Assembly: GCF_012569925.1 (NCBI RefSeq)
Contig: NZ_CP046204.1
Coordinates: 290,721 to 354,720 of the forward strand
Length of the DNA: 64,000 nt
Source: Enterobacteriaceae endosymbiont of Donacia cinerea
Lineage (GTDB): Bacteria; Pseudomonadota; Gammaproteobacteria; Enterobacterales; Enterobacteriaceae
Direction: 5' to 3'
This document shows positions 27,371-39,909 of this stretch, piece by piece (position 1 is the stretch's first letter; each line of letters starts with the position of its first letter). The position numbers and the translations under genes were made by a program. The notes beneath the pieces were generated by a model. It was not told the origin of the DNA. It did no database searches and saw nothing but the letters and a program-made list of their open reading frames with translations.

Positions 27371-27619
27371 CCTAGTTATCCTTAAATATTTAATTCTTAA
27401 AATTAGAAAACTAGATTATATTAAAACATTAATATTAGTATGTTTATTTTTTAAATAAATATTTTATTATTTAAATATAAATATAATTATTTTAATAAAA
27501 TTAATTTATTAATACTTTTTTATATAATTTATAATTATATATAAAAAATTATTTTGGATATTATAAATTTAATTATTTATATATAAAATATAATTTAGGA
27601 TTAAATATAATGTGGTATT

Positions 27620-27696
<77 letters not shown>

Positions 27697-27750
27697 TCTA
27701 CTTAATGATATGATATGCTAAAAATATAAATAATGCAATAACAATTTTAC

Positions 27751-27838
27751 TACCGAAGACGGGATTTGAACCCGTAAACCCAAATTACAGGGCACTACCA
27801 CCTCAAGGTAGCGTGTTTACCAATTTCACCACCTCGGT
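27751..27838 (-). tRNA. tRNA-Leu (anticodon GAG)
   Basis: An 88-nt class II tRNA with acceptor ACCGAGG/CTTCGGT, a long variable arm and the anticodon loop CTTGAGG, giving GAG. It is close to E. coli leuU and, as there, sits directly downstream of secG (10 bp), so the two are probably one transcript. Position 1 is A here instead of G. Confidence 0.97.
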
Positions 27839-27848
27839 AAAATTATAC

Positions 27849-28118
27849 TTATATTTTATTTTTTATATTATGTAATTTAATATTTCTTATATATTTTTTT
27901 ACATTAATATTACTAAGTAATAAACTAATAATAAAAAATAAAGATGCAAGTAGAATAATACTTCTAGTTAGTATTTTATTAGACATATTTGTATTAAAAG
28001 GTGATTTTGTATTACTTGATGATGCACTAATATCTATATCATCATTATTTTGAAACATGATAATACCGACTAAGATTGTTGAAATAAAAATAAACAAAAC
28101 TAATAATAATTTATACAT
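27849..28118 (-). CDS. secG: Protein translocase subunit SecG
   Basis: 89 residues (E. coli 110). A small membrane protein that assists SecYE-mediated export. Two hydrophobic segments are visible, at about 3-21 and 50-70, separated by a short polar loop containing SSSNTKSPF. The first TM segment ends in GIIMFQNND. The Gly/Ala-rich C-terminus of E. coli has been lost. Identification rests on length, topology and the ftsH - secG - tRNA-Leu context. secE is also in this window. Confidence 0.85.
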   Translation of the reverse strand: MYKLLLVLFIFISTILVGIIMFQNNDDIDISASSSNTKSPFNTNMSNKILTRSIILLASLFFIISLLLSNINVKKYIRNIKLHNIKNKI

Positions 28119-28233
28119 AAAAAAGTTAACAAAACATCTTTTTAATTAAATATTGATTATCTAATTATATATGAATTAATAATAATTGCAATATAATTTT
28201 TAATTTTATAATAAAATTATTAGTATCTGAGGT

Positions 28234-28281
28234 TTACTTCAAATATTTTAAATCTACTCCAAAATATTTATGATATTTCAT
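28234..28281 (-). pseudogene. glmM: Relic of the glmM 5' end
   Basis: Between ftsH and secG, exactly where glmM lies in E. coli, the minus strand has AAGGA, then ATG and a 15-codon frame MKYHKYFGVDLKYLK ending in TAA. E. coli GlmM begins with RKYFGTDGIRG, so the KYFG-x-D block matches before the frame decays. The rest of the gene and folP are gone. An intact glmM elsewhere, or host supply, would be needed for UDP-GlcNAc synthesis. The match covers only about six residues, so chance is not excluded. Confidence 0.45.
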
Positions 28282-28322
28282 ATTATAAAATTTCCTTGTT
28301 TTTTTTATAAAATATCATAAAT
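28266..28322 (-). terminator. Inverted repeat downstream of ftsH
   Basis: 13-nt perfect arms (ATTTATGATATTT at 28266-28278 and its complement at 28310-28322) are separated by 31 nt. The hairpin begins 17 nt after the ftsH stop codon. It may end or stabilise the rlmE-ftsH transcript. One arm overlaps the glmM relic, so the repeat may partly explain why that segment survives. The large loop makes a classical intrinsic terminator doubtful. Confidence 0.4.
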
Positions 28323-28339
28323 TATTGATTTTTAAAATT

Positions 28340-30163
28340 TTATTCTTTTTTATCATATTCTGGAGGTCTAACTTCTTTTCTATTCATTAAATCATCAATT
28401 TGAATTGAACCTATTGTTTCATATTTTATTAATATATTTTTCATTTTATGTAAAATATCAATATTATTTTTTAAAATTTTAAATGCTCTATTATAATTTT
28501 CTTCTATTAAATATTTTACTTCCTGATCAATAATTTTAGCTGTATCGTCAGACATATGTTTAGCTTTAGCAACTGATCTTCCTAAAAAAATTTCTTCTTC
28601 TTCTTCTGTATATAGTAAAGGTCCTAATTTTTTAGAAAAACCCCATTGTGTTACCATATTTCTTGCAATATTAGTTGCAACTTTAATATCATTTGATGAT
28701 CCTGTTGATACATATTTTTCTCCGTAAATTATTTCTTCAGCAATTCTACCTCCATATAATGTAGATATTTTACTTTCTAACCTTTGACGACTAATACTAA
28801 TAATATCAATTTCAGGTAAGAAAAATGTAACTCCTAAAGCTCTCCCTCTAGGAATAATTGTAACTTTATGTACTGGATCATGATCTGGAACTAATCTCCC
28901 TATAATTGCATGACCTGCCTCATGATAAGCAGTTGCTTCTTTTTGTTTTTCTGTCATTACTAAAGAACGTCTTTCTGCCCCCATCATAATTTTATCTTTT
29001 GCTTTTTCTAATTCTAACATAGAAACAAAATTATAATTTTGACGAGCTGCTAATAAAGCTGCTTCATTTATTAAATTTGCTAAGTCAGCTCCTGAAAAAC
29101 CTGGAGTACCTCTAGCTAAAATTTTTAAATCAACTTCTTTAGAAATAGGTATATTTTTAATATGTATTTTTAAAACTTGTTCTCTTCCTCTTATATCTGG
29201 TAGACCTACTATAACTTGACGATCAAAACGTCCAGGTCTTAAAAGAGCAGGATCTAATACATCAGGACGATTAGTTGCTGCAATTACTATAATACTTTCA
29301 TTATTATTAAAACCATCCATTTCGACTAACATTTGGTTTAATGTTTGCTCTCTTTCGTCATGTCCTCCTCCTAATCCTGCTCCTCTTTGTCTTCCTACTG
29401 CATCTATTTCATCTATGAAAATAATACATGGAGCTAATTTTTTAGCTTTATTAAACATATCTCTAACTCTTGAAGCACCTACACCTACGAACATTTCTAC
29501 AAAATCAGAACCTGAAATAATAAAAAATGGTACTTTTGATTCTCCTGCAATAGCTTTAGCTAATAAAGTTTTTCCGGTTCCTGGAGGACCAACCATTAAA
29601 ATACCTTTAGGGATTTTACCTCCTAATTTTTGAAATTTTTTAGGTTCTTTTAAATAATCTACTAATTCTCTAACTTCTTCTTTTGCTTCATCACATCCTG
29701 CAACATCATTAAATGTAATTTTTATTTGATCTACTGTTAAAATCTGTGCTTTACTTTTACCAAAAGACAAAGCTCCTTTACTACTATTTTGCAATTGACG
29801 AATAAAAAAAATCCAAATTCCAATTAATAAGAACATTGGAAACCATGAAATAAAAATAGATAATAGTATACTAGGTTTTGGAAGAGGTTCTCCTAATATT
29901 TTAATTTTTTTTAAAAATAATACTTTTAATAAATTAGGATCATTCATTGGTAAATAAGTAGTATAATTACTATTATTTTTTCTAAAAACATGAATTTTTC
30001 TACCATTAATACTTGTTTTAATTATTTTATTTTGTTTAATTTCAGATAAAAAAGTTGAATATGAAATTTGATTTTTTTTATAAAATTTATTTGGATTTAA
30101 ACTCTGGAAAACAGATATGAATATGACTGTAATTGCTAACCAGAAAATTAGATTTTTTGCCAT
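28340..30163 (-). CDS. ftsH: ATP-dependent zinc metalloprotease FtsH
   Basis: 607 residues from the ATG at 30163 (E. coli 644); a TTG nine bases upstream is in frame but MAKNLIFWL is the family start. A membrane-bound hexameric AAA protease that degrades misassembled membrane proteins. Two TM segments (about 4-22 and 98-120) flank a periplasmic part. The AAA module has [19 protein letters not shown] and the SRH region RPGRFDRQ. The zinc site is HEAGH. The C-terminus is cut after the conserved VRPPEYD. It follows rlmE as in E. coli. Confidence 0.97.
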   Translation of the reverse strand: MAKNLIFWLAITVIFISVFQSLNPNKFYKKNQISYSTFLSEIKQNKIIKTSINGRKIHVFRKNNSNYTTYLPMNDPNLLKVLFLKKIKILGEPLPKPSILLSIFISWFPMFLLIGIWIFFIRQLQNSSKGALSFGKSKAQILTVDQIKITFNDVAGCDEAKEEVRELVDYLKEPKKFQKLGGKIPKGILMVGPPGTGKTLLAKAIAGESKVPFFIISGSDFVEMFVGVGASRVRDMFNKAKKLAPCIIFIDEIDAVGRQRGAGLGGGHDEREQTLNQMLVEMDGFNNNESIIVIAATNRPDVLDPALLRPGRFDRQVIVGLPDIRGREQVLKIHIKNIPISKEVDLKILARGTPGFSGADLANLINEAALLAARQNYNFVSMLELEKAKDKIMMGAERRSLVMTEKQKEATAYHEAGHAIIGRLVPDHDPVHKVTIIPRGRALGVTFFLPEIDIISISRQRLESKISTLYGGRIAEEIIYGEKYVSTGSSNDIKVATNIARNMVTQWGFSKKLGPLLYTEEEEEIFLGRSVAKAKHMSDDTAKIIDQEVKYLIEENYNRAFKILKNNIDILHKMKNILIKYETIGSIQIDDLMNRKEVRPPEYDKKE

Positions 30164-30208
30164 ATCTTTCAAAAAGTAACCCCTTGTAACTTTATAGTAT
30201 ATTATATA

Positions 30209-30841
30209 TTAATTTTTATATTCTTTTGCCACAATATAAATTTCACTCGATTTATATCTTGAAGCATTAGGTTTTCTAATCTTAACTACTTTAAATATAG
30301 ATTTAATTTTATTAAAATACCGGATTAATTCCTTATTTTGAAAAGTTTTTACTAAAAAAACTCCATTATATTTTAAATAAGAATAACATAATTTTAATGT
30401 TAGTTCATTTAAATAAATAATTTGAGGTATATCTATTTCTTTTATACCAGAAATATTAGGAGATATATCTGACATTATCATATGTACTTTTATTTTATTA
30501 AGTTTTGTTAAAATTTTATTTAAAAAAATAGAATTACATATATTACCTTGATAAAATTTAACATTTTTAATATTATTCATTGGTAATATGTCACATGCTA
30601 TAATTTTTCCTTTATTACCAATTTTTAATGAAGCAAAACTGGACCACCCTCCAGGAGAAGATCCTAAATCAATTATAGTCATACCTTTTTTAAAAATTTT
30701 ATCTATTTTTTCTATTTCTGCTAATTTAAACCATGATCTTGATCTATATTTATTAATATTTTTTTGAACTTTTTTTATATAAAAATCTTTAAAATTATGT
30801 TTTAACCATATTTTAGATTTTTTATTTTTTTTGTAATTCAT
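30209..30841 (-). CDS. rlmE: 23S rRNA 2'-O-methyltransferase (Um2552)
   Basis: 210 residues (E. coli 209). It methylates U2552 in the 23S A loop, a late 50S assembly step. The K-D-K catalytic residues are in RSRSWFKLAEI, MSDISPNISG and FLVKTF; the SAM-binding loop is DLGSSPGGWSSF. It forms the rlmE-ftsH unit, which is heat-shock controlled in E. coli, although no clear sigma-32 site was seen here. Confidence 0.96.
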   Translation of the reverse strand: MNYKKNKKSKIWLKHNFKDFYIKKVQKNINKYRSRSWFKLAEIEKIDKIFKKGMTIIDLGSSPGGWSSFASLKIGNKGKIIACDILPMNNIKNVKFYQGNICNSIFLNKILTKLNKIKVHMIMSDISPNISGIKEIDIPQIIYLNELTLKLCYSYLKYNGVFLVKTFQNKELIRYFNKIKSIFKVVKIRKPNASRYKSSEIYIVAKEYKN

Positions 30842-30895
30842 AAAATTATTTATTTTAAAAAATTAAATATTCATTTCATGAAATAATTGTTAATA

Positions 30896-30924
30896 ATAAT
30901 ATCAAAAAATTTTAAATTTTACAA
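30896..30924 (-). promoter_or_regulatory. Candidate promoter of rlmE-ftsH
   Basis: On the minus strand, TTGTAA (30924-30919), a 17-nt spacer and TATTAT (30901-30896) lie 55 nt before the rlmE ATG. The hexamers match four and five of six consensus bases. In such A+T-rich DNA this is only suggestive. The surrounding 265-bp gap between rpoC and rlmE holds no gene I can recognise. Confidence 0.3.
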
Positions 30925-31106
30925 TTTGTAATAAATAAACTTAAAAATATTATTCACTTTTAAAATTTTATTTATATTTTAAGAATAATATTTTTTTAAA
31001 AAAAATTTTTTGACAGAATTATTTATATAAAAAAATATTAAAACTTTTTTTAAAATTTTGTATGGATTAAATATAAAAAATAAATTTTTTTTTTTAAATA
31101 CAATTT

Positions 31107-34100
31107 TTAATTAGCATTTAATAATTCAGTTAAATTAGCAGCTGCAGAATCTGCCGAAGAAATATTATTTGTTTTTTTATCAATGTTCTTTTTATTAATA
31201 CGATTTGTATGATAAGAATATCCAGTTCCTGCAGGAATTAATCTACCTACAATTACATTTTCTTTTAATCCTTTTAATTTATCACTTTTTCCTGCTACAG
31301 AAGATTCTGTTAAAACTCTTGTGGTTTCTTGAAAAGAAGCAGCTGAAATAAAAGAAGAAGTTGCTAAAGATGCTTTAGTAATACCTAATAGATCACGATT
31401 ATATAACGCTATGGTTTTTCCATGATCTTTTAATTTTTTATTTTCCATAATAATTTTAAAAACTTCTACTTGTTCACCTTCTAAAAAACTAGAATCTCCC
31501 ATTTTTGTTATAGTAGCTTTACGTAACATTTGACGTATAATTACTTCTATATGTTTATCATTTATTTTTACACCTTGTAATCGATAAACATCTTGTACTT
31601 CATTAATTATATAATTAGTAACAGCATTTACACCTCTTAATCTTAAGATATCATGTGGAGATTCTGGCCCATCTGAAATAATATCTCCTTTATTAATTAT
31701 TTCACCTTCAAAAATATTTAATTGTCTCCATTTCGGGATCATCTCTTCATATGGTTCTATATCTGAATTCATAGGAGTAATTATTATTCTTCTTTTTCCT
31801 TTTGTTTCTTTACCAAATGAAATAATACCACTAATTTCGGCTAAAATAGCTGCATCTTTAGGTTTTCTTGCTTCAAACAAATCTGCTACTCTTGGAAGTC
31901 CTCCAGTAATATCTTTAGTTCCTCCAGATTCTTGAGGTACTTTTGCTAAAACATCACCTATACTAATTATACTTCCATCTTTTAAATGAATTATAGATTT
32001 ATTAGGTAAAAAATAATGTGCTGGCATATCTGTACCAGGTATAATTATATCTTCATTATTCTCATTTAAAATTTTAATCATAGGTCTAAGATCTCTACCT
32101 AGAGAAGGTCTTTCTGAAGTATCTAATACAACAATAGATATTAATCCTGTTAAATCATCAGTTTGTTTTATAACAGTTTGTCCTTCTAACATATCAATAA
32201 ATTTTATTTTTCCACTAACTTCAGTAATAATTGGCATAGTATGAGGATCCCAATATGATACTATTTCACCAGCAATAATATGAGATCCATTTTTTTTTGT
32301 TATAATAGCACCATATGGTATTTTATAACTTTCTATAATTTTATTTAAGTGATCAATAACTTTTAATTCAGCATTTCTAGAAATTACTACTAATTTATTA
32401 GTTGTATTTATAACTGATTTTGTATTTATTAATTTAATAATTCCATTATCTTTAACTTGTATACTAGATTCTGCCGCAGATCTTGAAGCAGCTCCTCCAA
32501 TATGGAATGTTCTCATTGTTAATTGTGTACCAGGTTCTCCTATAGATTGGGCAGCAATAACCCCTATTGCTTCTCCTTTATTTATAATATGACCTCTGGC
32601 TAAATCACGACCATAACAATATGAACATACTCCAAAAGAAGTTTCACAACTAACTACAGATCTTACTTTAATATTATCAATTGAATTTTTTTCTAAAATA
32701 TCACAATATTTTTCATTTAATAAGGTATTTTTACTAATTAAAATTGTTTTACCATCTGTTTTTACTACATCTTCTGCTGTTACTCTACCTAAAACTCTTT
32801 CTCTTAATGATTCCTTTATGTCTCCTCCTGTAATAACAGAAGAAATTCTTATTCCTCCTAGAGTATGACAATCATTTTCTGTTATAACTAAATCTTGTGC
32901 TACATCTACTAATCTTCTAGTTAAATATCCAGAATTAGCTGTTTTTAAAGCAGTATCTGCTAATCCTTTTCTAGCACCATGAGTAGAAATAAAATATTGT
33001 AAAACATTTAAACCTTCCCTAAAATTAGCAATGATTGGAGTTTCAATAATAGAACCATCAGGTTTTGCCATTAAACCTCTCATTCCAGCTAATTGCCTAA
33101 TTTGTGCTGCAGAACCTCTAGCACCAGAATCTGCCATCATAAAAATATTATTAAAAGAACTTTGTTTAATTAAATTACCTTTTTTATTAATTATTTTTTC
33201 TACTGATAAATTTTTCATCATAGACTTAGCTATTTTTTCATTAGCAGCAGCCCAAATATCAATAACTTTATTATATCTTTCACCAGAAGTAACAAGACCT
33301 GATTGAAATTGTTCTTGAATTTCATTAACCTCTAATTTTGCTTCATTAATAATTTCAGTTTTATTCTTAGGAATAACTATATCATCTATACCAACAGAAG
33401 AACCTGATTTAGTAGCATATTTAAATCCAGTATACATTATTTGATCAGCAAAAATAACTGTAGCTTTTAATCCTAAAATTCTATAGCATATATTAAGAAT
33501 ATTAGAAATATCTTTTTTACCTAAAGTTTTATTTATCATATGATATGGTATACCTTTAGGTACTTGGTTCCAAAAAATAGCTCTGCCAATTGTAGTATCT
33601 ACAATAATATGATTTTTAATCCATTGATTTGTTAATAAATTTTTTGTATATTCTTTAATTTTAACTTTAACAAGAGCATGTAAATCTACTTGTCCTACAT
33701 TATAGACACGTTCTGCTTCTTTAGGACCTGTTAATATCATTCCTTCACCATATGCATTAATTTTATCTTTAGTCATATAATATATTCCTAATACTACATC
33801 TTGTGATGGAACAATAATTGGTTCTCCATTTGCTGGTGATAAAATATTATTAGTAGACATCATTAAAATTCTTGCTTCTAGTTGAGCTTCTAATGTCAAA
33901 GGAATATGAACAGCCATTTGATCACCATCAAAATCAGCATTATAAGCTGCACAAACTAAAGGATGTAATTGTATTGCTTTACCTTCGATTAAAATAGGTT
34001 CAAAAGCTTGTATTCCTAATCTATGTAAAGTAGGTGCTCTATTTAATAATACAGGATGTTCTTTAATTACCTCATCCAGTATATCCCATACTATTGATTC

Positions 34101-35312
34101 TTCTTTTTCTACCATTTTTTTTGCAGCTTTAATGGTATTTGCAAAGCCTTTAATTTCTAATTTACCATATATAAATGGTTTAAATAATTCTAATGCCATT
34201 TTTTTAGGTAAACCACATTGATGTAAATGTAAATAAGGACCTACTGTTATAACAGATCTCCCAGAATAATCAACTCTTTTACCTAGCAAATTTTGTCTAA
34301 ATCTTCCTTGCTTGCCTTTAATCATATCTGCTAATGATTTTAAAGGACGTTTATTAGAACCTGTAATAGCTTTTCCTCTTCTACCATTATCTAATAACGC
34401 ATCAACAGCTTCTTGCAACATTCTTTTTTCATTTTTTACTATAATATCAGGAGCTGATAATTCTAATAAACGTTTTAATCTATTATTACGATTAATAACA
34501 CGACGATACAAATCATTTAAATCTGATGTTGCAAATCTACCTCCATCTAAAGGAACTAAAGGTCTTAAATCAGGAGGTAAAACAGGTAATATAGTCATTA
34601 TCATCCATTCAGGTTTATTTCCTGAACGTATAAAAGATTCTAATAATTTAATTCTTTTAGCTATTTTTTTTCTTTTAGTTTCCGAATTTGTATTATATAA
34701 TTCATGACGTAATAACTTACATTCTTGTTTTAAATTAATATTTTTTAATAAATATTGTATTGCTTCAGCTCCTATTTTAGCTTCAAATTCATTTCCAAAT
34801 TCTTCTAATAAATCAAAATACTGTTCTTCAGATAAAATTTGTTTTTTTCTTAATGAAGACATACCTTCTTTAATTACTACATAAGATTCAAAATATAAAA
34901 CTTTTTCTATATCTCTTAAAGGCATATTAAGTAATAAACCTATTCTAGAAGGTAAAGATTTTAAAAACCATATATGAGCAATCGGAGACGCTAATTCAAT
35001 ATGCCCCATTCTATCTCGTCTAACTTTAGTTTGTGTAACCTCAACACCACATTTTTCACAAACAACACCTCTATGTTTTAAACGTTTATATTTACCACAT
35101 AAACATTCATAATCTTTTATAGGTCCAAAAATACGAGCACAAAATAAACCATCTCTTTCTGGCTTGAAAGTACGGTAATTAATTGTTTCAGGTTTTTTAA
35201 CTTCTCCAAAAGACCAAGATTTTATCATATCTGAAGAAGCTAAAGAAAGTTTTATTGAATCAAATTCTTCTATTTTTTTTTGTGATTTTAAAAAATTAAA
35301 TAAATATTTCAC
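31107..35312 (-). CDS. rpoC: RNA polymerase beta' subunit
   Basis: 1401 residues (E. coli 1407), collinear throughout. It carries the catalytic magnesium site [12 protein letters not shown], the N-terminal zinc site (CLCGKYK ... CEKCGVE), the second zinc site ([13 protein letters not shown]), the bridge helix/trigger loop region with [19 protein letters not shown] and [12 protein letters not shown], and a C-terminus ending in an Ala-rich omega-contact segment. It follows rpoB by 53 bp. All conserved blocks appear intact. Confidence 0.99.
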   Translation of the reverse strand: MKYLFNFLKSQKKIEEFDSIKLSLASSDMIKSWSFGEVKKPETINYRTFKPERDGLFCARIFGPIKDYECLCGKYKRLKHRGVVCEKCGVEVTQTKVRRDRMGHIELASPIAHIWFLKSLPSRIGLLLNMPLRDIEKVLYFESYVVIKEGMSSLRKKQILSEEQYFDLLEEFGNEFEAKIGAEAIQYLLKNINLKQECKLLRHELYNTNSETKRKKIAKRIKLLESFIRSGNKPEWMIMTILPVLPPDLRPLVPLDGGRFATSDLNDLYRRVINRNNRLKRLLELSAPDIIVKNEKRMLQEAVDALLDNGRRGKAITGSNKRPLKSLADMIKGKQGRFRQNLLGKRVDYSGRSVITVGPYLHLHQCGLPKKMALELFKPFIYGKLEIKGFANTIKAAKKMVEKEESIVWDILDEVIKEHPVLLNRAPTLHRLGIQAFEPILIEGKAIQLHPLVCAAYNADFDGDQMAVHIPLTLEAQLEARILMMSTNNILSPANGEPIIVPSQDVVLGIYYMTKDKINAYGEGMILTGPKEAERVYNVGQVDLHALVKVKIKEYTKNLLTNQWIKNHIIVDTTIGRAIFWNQVPKGIPYHMINKTLGKKDISNILNICYRILGLKATVIFADQIMYTGFKYATKSGSSVGIDDIVIPKNKTEIINEAKLEVNEIQEQFQSGLVTSGERYNKVIDIWAAANEKIAKSMMKNLSVEKIINKKGNLIKQSSFNNIFMMADSGARGSAAQIRQLAGMRGLMAKPDGSIIETPIIANFREGLNVLQYFISTHGARKGLADTALKTANSGYLTRRLVDVAQDLVITENDCHTLGGIRISSVITGGDIKESLRERVLGRVTAEDVVKTDGKTILISKNTLLNEKYCDILEKNSIDNIKVRSVVSCETSFGVCSYCYGRDLARGHIINKGEAIGVIAAQSIGEPGTQLTMRTFHIGGAASRSAAESSIQVKDNGIIKLINTKSVINTTNKLVVISRNAELKVIDHLNKIIESYKIPYGAIITKKNGSHIIAGEIVSYWDPHTMPIITEVSGKIKFIDMLEGQTVIKQTDDLTGLISIVVLDTSERPSLGRDLRPMIKILNENNEDIIIPGTDMPAHYFLPNKSIIHLKDGSIISIGDVLAKVPQESGGTKDITGGLPRVADLFEARKPKDAAILAEISGIISFGKETKGKRRIIITPMNSDIEPYEEMIPKWRQLNIFEGEIINKGDIISDGPESPHDILRLRGVNAVTNYIINEVQDVYRLQGVKINDKHIEVIIRQMLRKATITKMGDSSFLEGEQVEVFKIIMENKKLKDHGKTIALYNRDLLGITKASLATSSFISAASFQETTRVLTESSVAGKSDKLKGLKENVIVGRLIPAGTGYSYHTNRINKKNIDKKTNNISSADSAAANLTELLNAN

Positions 35313-35365
35313 AAATTTATTACCTCAATTATATTATAAATTAGCAAAATTTTAATATAAAATAA

Positions 35366-38300
35366 TTATTCTGTATTTTCTAAACTAATATTTATACCTA
35401 ATGATCGTATTTCTTTCAATAAAACATTAAAAGATTCTGGAATACCAGCTTCCATTTGATGATTCCCATCAACAATATTTTTATACATTTTAGTTCTACC
35501 ATTTACATCATCAGATTTAATGGTTAACATTTCTTGTAAAGTATATGCTGCTCCGTATGCTTCTAAGGCCCAAACTTCCATTTCCCCAAATCTTTGTCCA
35601 CCAAATTGAGCTTTTCCACCTAATGGTTGTTGCGTTACAAGACTATATGAACCTGTAGATCTAGCATGCATTTTATCATCTACTAAATGATTTAATTTTA
35701 ACATATACATATACCCTACAGTAACTGGTCTTTCAAAAGCTTCTCCTGTACGCCCATCATATAATTTAATTTGTCCAGATGTTGGTAAACCTGATAATTT
35801 TAATAATTCTTTTATTTCTTTTTCTTGAGCACCATCAAAAACTGGAGTAGCAATAGGCATTCCTTTTTTTAAATTATTTGCTAATGTAATTATTTCATTA
35901 TCAGTAAAATTCTCTAAATCTATTTTTTGGTATATATTATCACCGAGATTATACGCTTTATAAAGAAAATTACGTATTCTATCTATTTTTTTTTTTTCTT
36001 TTAATAAAATATTAATTTTATTTCCAATTCCTTTTGCGGCCATACCTAAATGGGTTTCTAAAATTTGTCCTATATTCATTCTAGATGGGACTCCTAACGG
36101 ATTTAAAATAATATCAATTGGAACCCCATTTTTATCATAAGGCATATCTTCTACAGGACAAATTTTAGAAATAACTCCTTTATTTCCATGTCTTCCTGCC
36201 ATTTTATCACCTGATTGGATTTGTCTTTTTACAGCTAAATTTACTTTAATAATTTTTAAAATACCAGGAGCTAAATCATTTCCTTGTACGATTTTATTCT
36301 TTTGCAATTTAATTTTTTTTTTAAAAGTATCTTTTATTTCTTTATATTGTTTAATAAAATAGTTTAATTGAGGATGTTTAAGTGTTTCTTGCAATGAAAT
36401 AATAAAATTTATATCAAAATTTTTAATATTTTCTTTTTTAAGAAAATTATTTTTTAATAAAAAATTTTTTGTATTTAACAATATATTTTGTTCAAAAATT
36501 TTTTGTTCAGAAAAAAAATCTTCTTTTACTTGCTTTAATTGCATTTCTTCAATTTCTATAGTTCTTTTATCTTTTTTTACACCTTCTCTTGTAAAAATTT
36601 GTACATCAATAACAGTGCCATATACACCATTAGGAACTCGTAAAGAAGTATCTTTTACATCAGAAGCTTTTTCACCAAAAATAGCACGTAATAATTTTTC
36701 TTCTGGTGATAATTGTGTTTCTCCTTTAGGAGTTACTTTTCCTACAAGGATATCTCCATTTTTTACTTCAGCTCCAACATATACAATACCAGATTCATCT
36801 AATTTAGATAAAGAAGATTCACTTACATTTGGTATATCAGATGTAATTTCTTCTTGACCTAATTTAGTATCACGAGATATACAAGATAATTCTTGGATAT
36901 GTATAGTAGTAAATTTATCTTCTTGAACTACTTTTTCTGATAATAAAATAGAATCTTCAAAATTATAACCATTCCATGGCATAAAAGCTACTCTCATATT
37001 TTGACCTAATGCTAATTCTCCTAAATCTGTAGCAGGACCGTCAGCTAAAACATCTCCTTTTTTTACTAATTCTCCTAAATTTACAGATGGAATTTGATTA
37101 ATACATGTATTTTGATTAGACCTTATATATTTTTCTAAATGATATATCTCTATATCATTTTTAGTATTAATTATATTATTACTATCTCTTTTTATTATAA
37201 TACGAGAAGCATCTACATATTGTATTATTCCAGAATGTTTTGCAATTATGGTAACACCTGAATCAACTGCTACAATTCTTTCCATTCCAGTTCCTACTAA
37301 AGGTTTTTCTGTTTTTAATGTAGGAACAGCTTGCCTCTGCATATTTGCACCCATTAAAGCACGATTAGCATCATCATGCTCCAAAAAAGGAATTAAAGAA
37401 GCACCTATAGAAACAATTTGTTGTGTAGAAACATCCATATAATGGACTTGTTCTTTTTTAAATAAACCTGATTCTCCTTTATAGCGACATGTAATAAATT
37501 TATCTATAATATATTTTTTTTTATCAATATTAGTATTAGCTTGAGCAATAATAAAATTACCTTCTTCTATTGAAGATAAATATTTAATTTTATTAGTAAC
37601 AAATCCATTTTTTACTAATCTATATGGTGATTCTAAAAATCCGTATTGATTTGTTCTCGCATATACTGATAAAGAATTTATTAATCCTATATTAGGTCCT
37701 TCTGGAGTTTCAATAGGACATATTCTACCATAATGAGTAGGATGTACATCTCTAACTTCAAAACCAGCTCTTTCTCTAGTTAATCCCCCTGGACCTAAAG
37801 CAGAAATACGACGTTTATGTGTAATTTCTGATAATGGATTATTTTGGTCCATAAATTGTGATAATTGACTAGAACAAAAAAATTCTTTTAAAGCTGCAGA
37901 AATTGGTTTAGCATTAATCATATCTTGAGGTTTTAAAGTTTCTATTTCCCCTAAAGATAATCTTTCTCTTACTGCTCTTTCAACACGTATTAAACCTATA
38001 CGAAATTGATTTTCTGCCATTTCTCCAATTGAACGAATTCTTCTATTTCCTAAATGATCAATATCATCAATATTTCCAGTACCATTACGAATATTAATTA
38101 ATTTTTTAATAACATCAACAATATCTTCTTTACTTAAAATTCCAGTACCAAGAATAGATGTTCTTGATAATGAAAGATTAATTTTCATCCTTCCGACAGG
38201 AGATAAATCATATCGATCTTCCATAAAAAATAATTTTTTAAATAAGATTTCTGCAGCCTCCTTTGTAGGAGGTTCTCCAGGACGCATCATTCTATAAATT

Positions 38301-39391
38301 TCAACTAAAGCATCTAGACGTGTAACTGTATCATCTATTTTTAAAGTTTCTGAAATATAATTACCATAATCTAAATCATTAGTAAAAATAGTTTCAATAA
38401 CATTATCATTTTTAAAAATTTGATTAATTATATCTATCGATAAAGGATAATTTGCAGAAATAATTACTTCTCCTGTTATTGGATTAATATAATCTTTTAC
38501 AACTCTCTTTCCTATCATATATTCTATAGGAATATTTATATATTTTATATTTTTTTTCTTTAGCATATTAATATGCCGTATTGTAATTCTTTTACCTTTT
38601 TTTACATAAATAATATTATTAAATTTAATATCAAAAAATGCTGTTTCTCCTCTTAATCTATCTGGTATTAATATCATTTCTATTTGATTATTTTTTTTTC
38701 TATAAGTATCTTTTTCAAAAAAAATATTTAATATTTCTTCTATATCATAATCCAAAGCACGTAAAATAACTGTAACCGGTAATTTTTTTCTTCTATCTAT
38801 CCGTACAAAAATATTATCTTTAGGATCAAATTCGAAATCTAGCCAAGAACCCCTATAAGGAATGATACGAGCATTATATAATATTTTTCCTGAAGAATGT
38901 GTCTTACCTTTATCACTATCAAAAAAAACACCTGGACTTCTATGTAATTGTGAAACAACAACACGTTCGATACCATTAACTATAAAAGTACCATTTTTTG
39001 TCATTAATGGTATTTCCCCCATATATACTTCTTGTTCTCTTATATTTTTAACTAATAATCCAGGTTTTTCTTTATCATAAATAATTAATCGTAATATTAC
39101 TTTTATAGGAGCAGAATAAGTCATTCCTCTTGTATGACATTCTTTTACACTAAAAAGAGATTTTTCTAAACGGTAATCTACATATTCTAATTTAGCATGA
39201 CCACTATAACTAGTTATAGGAAATATACTTTTAAATGCAGCTTCTAAACCATATTGTCCTGTAAGATCTTTTTTTATAAATTTTTTAAATGAATCAATTT
39301 GAATAGATAATAAATATGGAATATTTAAAACTTGAGGTCTTTTTCCAAAATCTTTACGAATACGTTTTTTTTCAGTTTGAGAATAAACCAT
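35366..39391 (-). CDS. rpoB: RNA polymerase beta subunit
   Basis: 1341 residues (E. coli 1342). With beta' it forms the catalytic cleft. The rifampicin pocket [20 protein letters not shown] is of the sensitive type, with the Asp, His and Ser positions unchanged; the residue just before it is Cys instead of Gly. Other blocks are [51 protein letters not shown] and [24 protein letters not shown]. It follows rplL by 104 bp as in the E. coli rplKAJL-rpoBC operon. Confidence 0.99.
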   Translation of the reverse strand: MVYSQTEKKRIRKDFGKRPQVLNIPYLLSIQIDSFKKFIKKDLTGQYGLEAAFKSIFPITSYSGHAKLEYVDYRLEKSLFSVKECHTRGMTYSAPIKVILRLIIYDKEKPGLLVKNIREQEVYMGEIPLMTKNGTFIVNGIERVVVSQLHRSPGVFFDSDKGKTHSSGKILYNARIIPYRGSWLDFEFDPKDNIFVRIDRRKKLPVTVILRALDYDIEEILNIFFEKDTYRKKNNQIEMILIPDRLRGETAFFDIKFNNIIYVKKGKRITIRHINMLKKKNIKYINIPIEYMIGKRVVKDYINPITGEVIISANYPLSIDIINQIFKNDNVIETIFTNDLDYGNYISETLKIDDTVTRLDALVEIYRMMRPGEPPTKEAAEILFKKLFFMEDRYDLSPVGRMKINLSLSRTSILGTGILSKEDIVDVIKKLINIRNGTGNIDDIDHLGNRRIRSIGEMAENQFRIGLIRVERAVRERLSLGEIETLKPQDMINAKPISAALKEFFCSSQLSQFMDQNNPLSEITHKRRISALGPGGLTRERAGFEVRDVHPTHYGRICPIETPEGPNIGLINSLSVYARTNQYGFLESPYRLVKNGFVTNKIKYLSSIEEGNFIIAQANTNIDKKKYIIDKFITCRYKGESGLFKKEQVHYMDVSTQQIVSIGASLIPFLEHDDANRALMGANMQRQAVPTLKTEKPLVGTGMERIVAVDSGVTIIAKHSGIIQYVDASRIIIKRDSNNIINTKNDIEIYHLEKYIRSNQNTCINQIPSVNLGELVKKGDVLADGPATDLGELALGQNMRVAFMPWNGYNFEDSILLSEKVVQEDKFTTIHIQELSCISRDTKLGQEEITSDIPNVSESSLSKLDESGIVYVGAEVKNGDILVGKVTPKGETQLSPEEKLLRAIFGEKASDVKDTSLRVPNGVYGTVIDVQIFTREGVKKDKRTIEIEEMQLKQVKEDFFSEQKIFEQNILLNTKNFLLKNNFLKKENIKNFDINFIISLQETLKHPQLNYFIKQYKEIKDTFKKKIKLQKNKIVQGNDLAPGILKIIKVNLAVKRQIQSGDKMAGRHGNKGVISKICPVEDMPYDKNGVPIDIILNPLGVPSRMNIGQILETHLGMAAKGIGNKINILLKEKKKIDRIRNFLYKAYNLGDNIYQKIDLENFTDNEIITLANNLKKGMPIATPVFDGAQEKEIKELLKLSGLPTSGQIKLYDGRTGEAFERPVTVGYMYMLKLNHLVDDKMHARSTGSYSLVTQQPLGGKAQFGGQRFGEMEVWALEAYGAAYTLQEMLTIKSDDVNGRTKMYKNIVDGNHQMEAGIPESFNVLLKEIRSLGINISLENTE

Positions 39392-39495
39392 ATGGTTCCT
39401 CAGTTATCTGATCAATTAAACAATTTAATTAAATTAATATTTATGTTATTAAATATTATTTTATATAAATAAATTTTATTTAGATTATTAAAAAA

Positions 39496-39861
39496 TTATT
39501 TAATTTCTATTTCTGCTCCAGAAATTTTTAATTTAGATTCTAAATCTAATGCTTCTGTTTTATTAATAGATTCTTTTAATATTACAGGAGCAGATTCAAC
39601 TAAATCTTTAGCTTCTTTTAATCCTAAACCCATGATACTTCTAACCGCCTTAATAACAGAAATTTTATTCTTTCCTATACTTTTTAGGTAGATATTAAAT
39701 TCTGTTTGTTCTTCTTTTTCTTCTTTTTCTTGATTATTGTTTTTTTCATTTATTATACTAGAAACACCAAATTTTTTTTCTATAGAACTTATTAATTCCA
39801 TTAAATCCATAATTGACATAGATTCTATAGCTTTTATAATTTGTTCTTTAGTTATTGACAT
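39496..39861 (-). CDS. rplL: 50S ribosomal protein L7/L12
   Basis: 121 residues, same as E. coli. The stalk protein that recruits translation GTPases. An N-terminal dimerisation domain, a short Glu/Lys-rich hinge (NNQEKEEKEEQ, where E. coli has an Ala-rich hinge) and a C-terminal domain with KISVIKAVRSIMGLGLKEAKDLVE. It lies 48 bp after rplJ. Confidence 0.97.
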   Translation of the reverse strand: MSITKEQIIKAIESMSIMDLMELISSIEKKFGVSSIINEKNNNQEKEEKEEQTEFNIYLKSIGKNKISVIKAVRSIMGLGLKEAKDLVESAPVILKESINKTEALDLESKLKISGAEIEIK

Positions 39862-39909
39862 AAATACTTTCCTAAAAATAATAATAATATTTTTTAAAAT
39901 AAAATAAAT

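Noticed and set aside
31010-31015. Perfect TTGACA on the plus strand after rpoC
   Set aside because: No -10 hexamer lies at proper spacing and no plus-strand gene follows for kilobases.
33031-38000. Plus-strand frames of 60-130 codons opposite rpoC and rpoB
   Set aside because: They are antisense shadows of strongly conserved genes, with no recognisable domains or start signals.
39392-39495. Possible RNase III site or attenuator between rplL and rpoB, as in E. coli
   Set aside because: No convincing stem could be seen by eye in this 104-bp A+T-rich gap.
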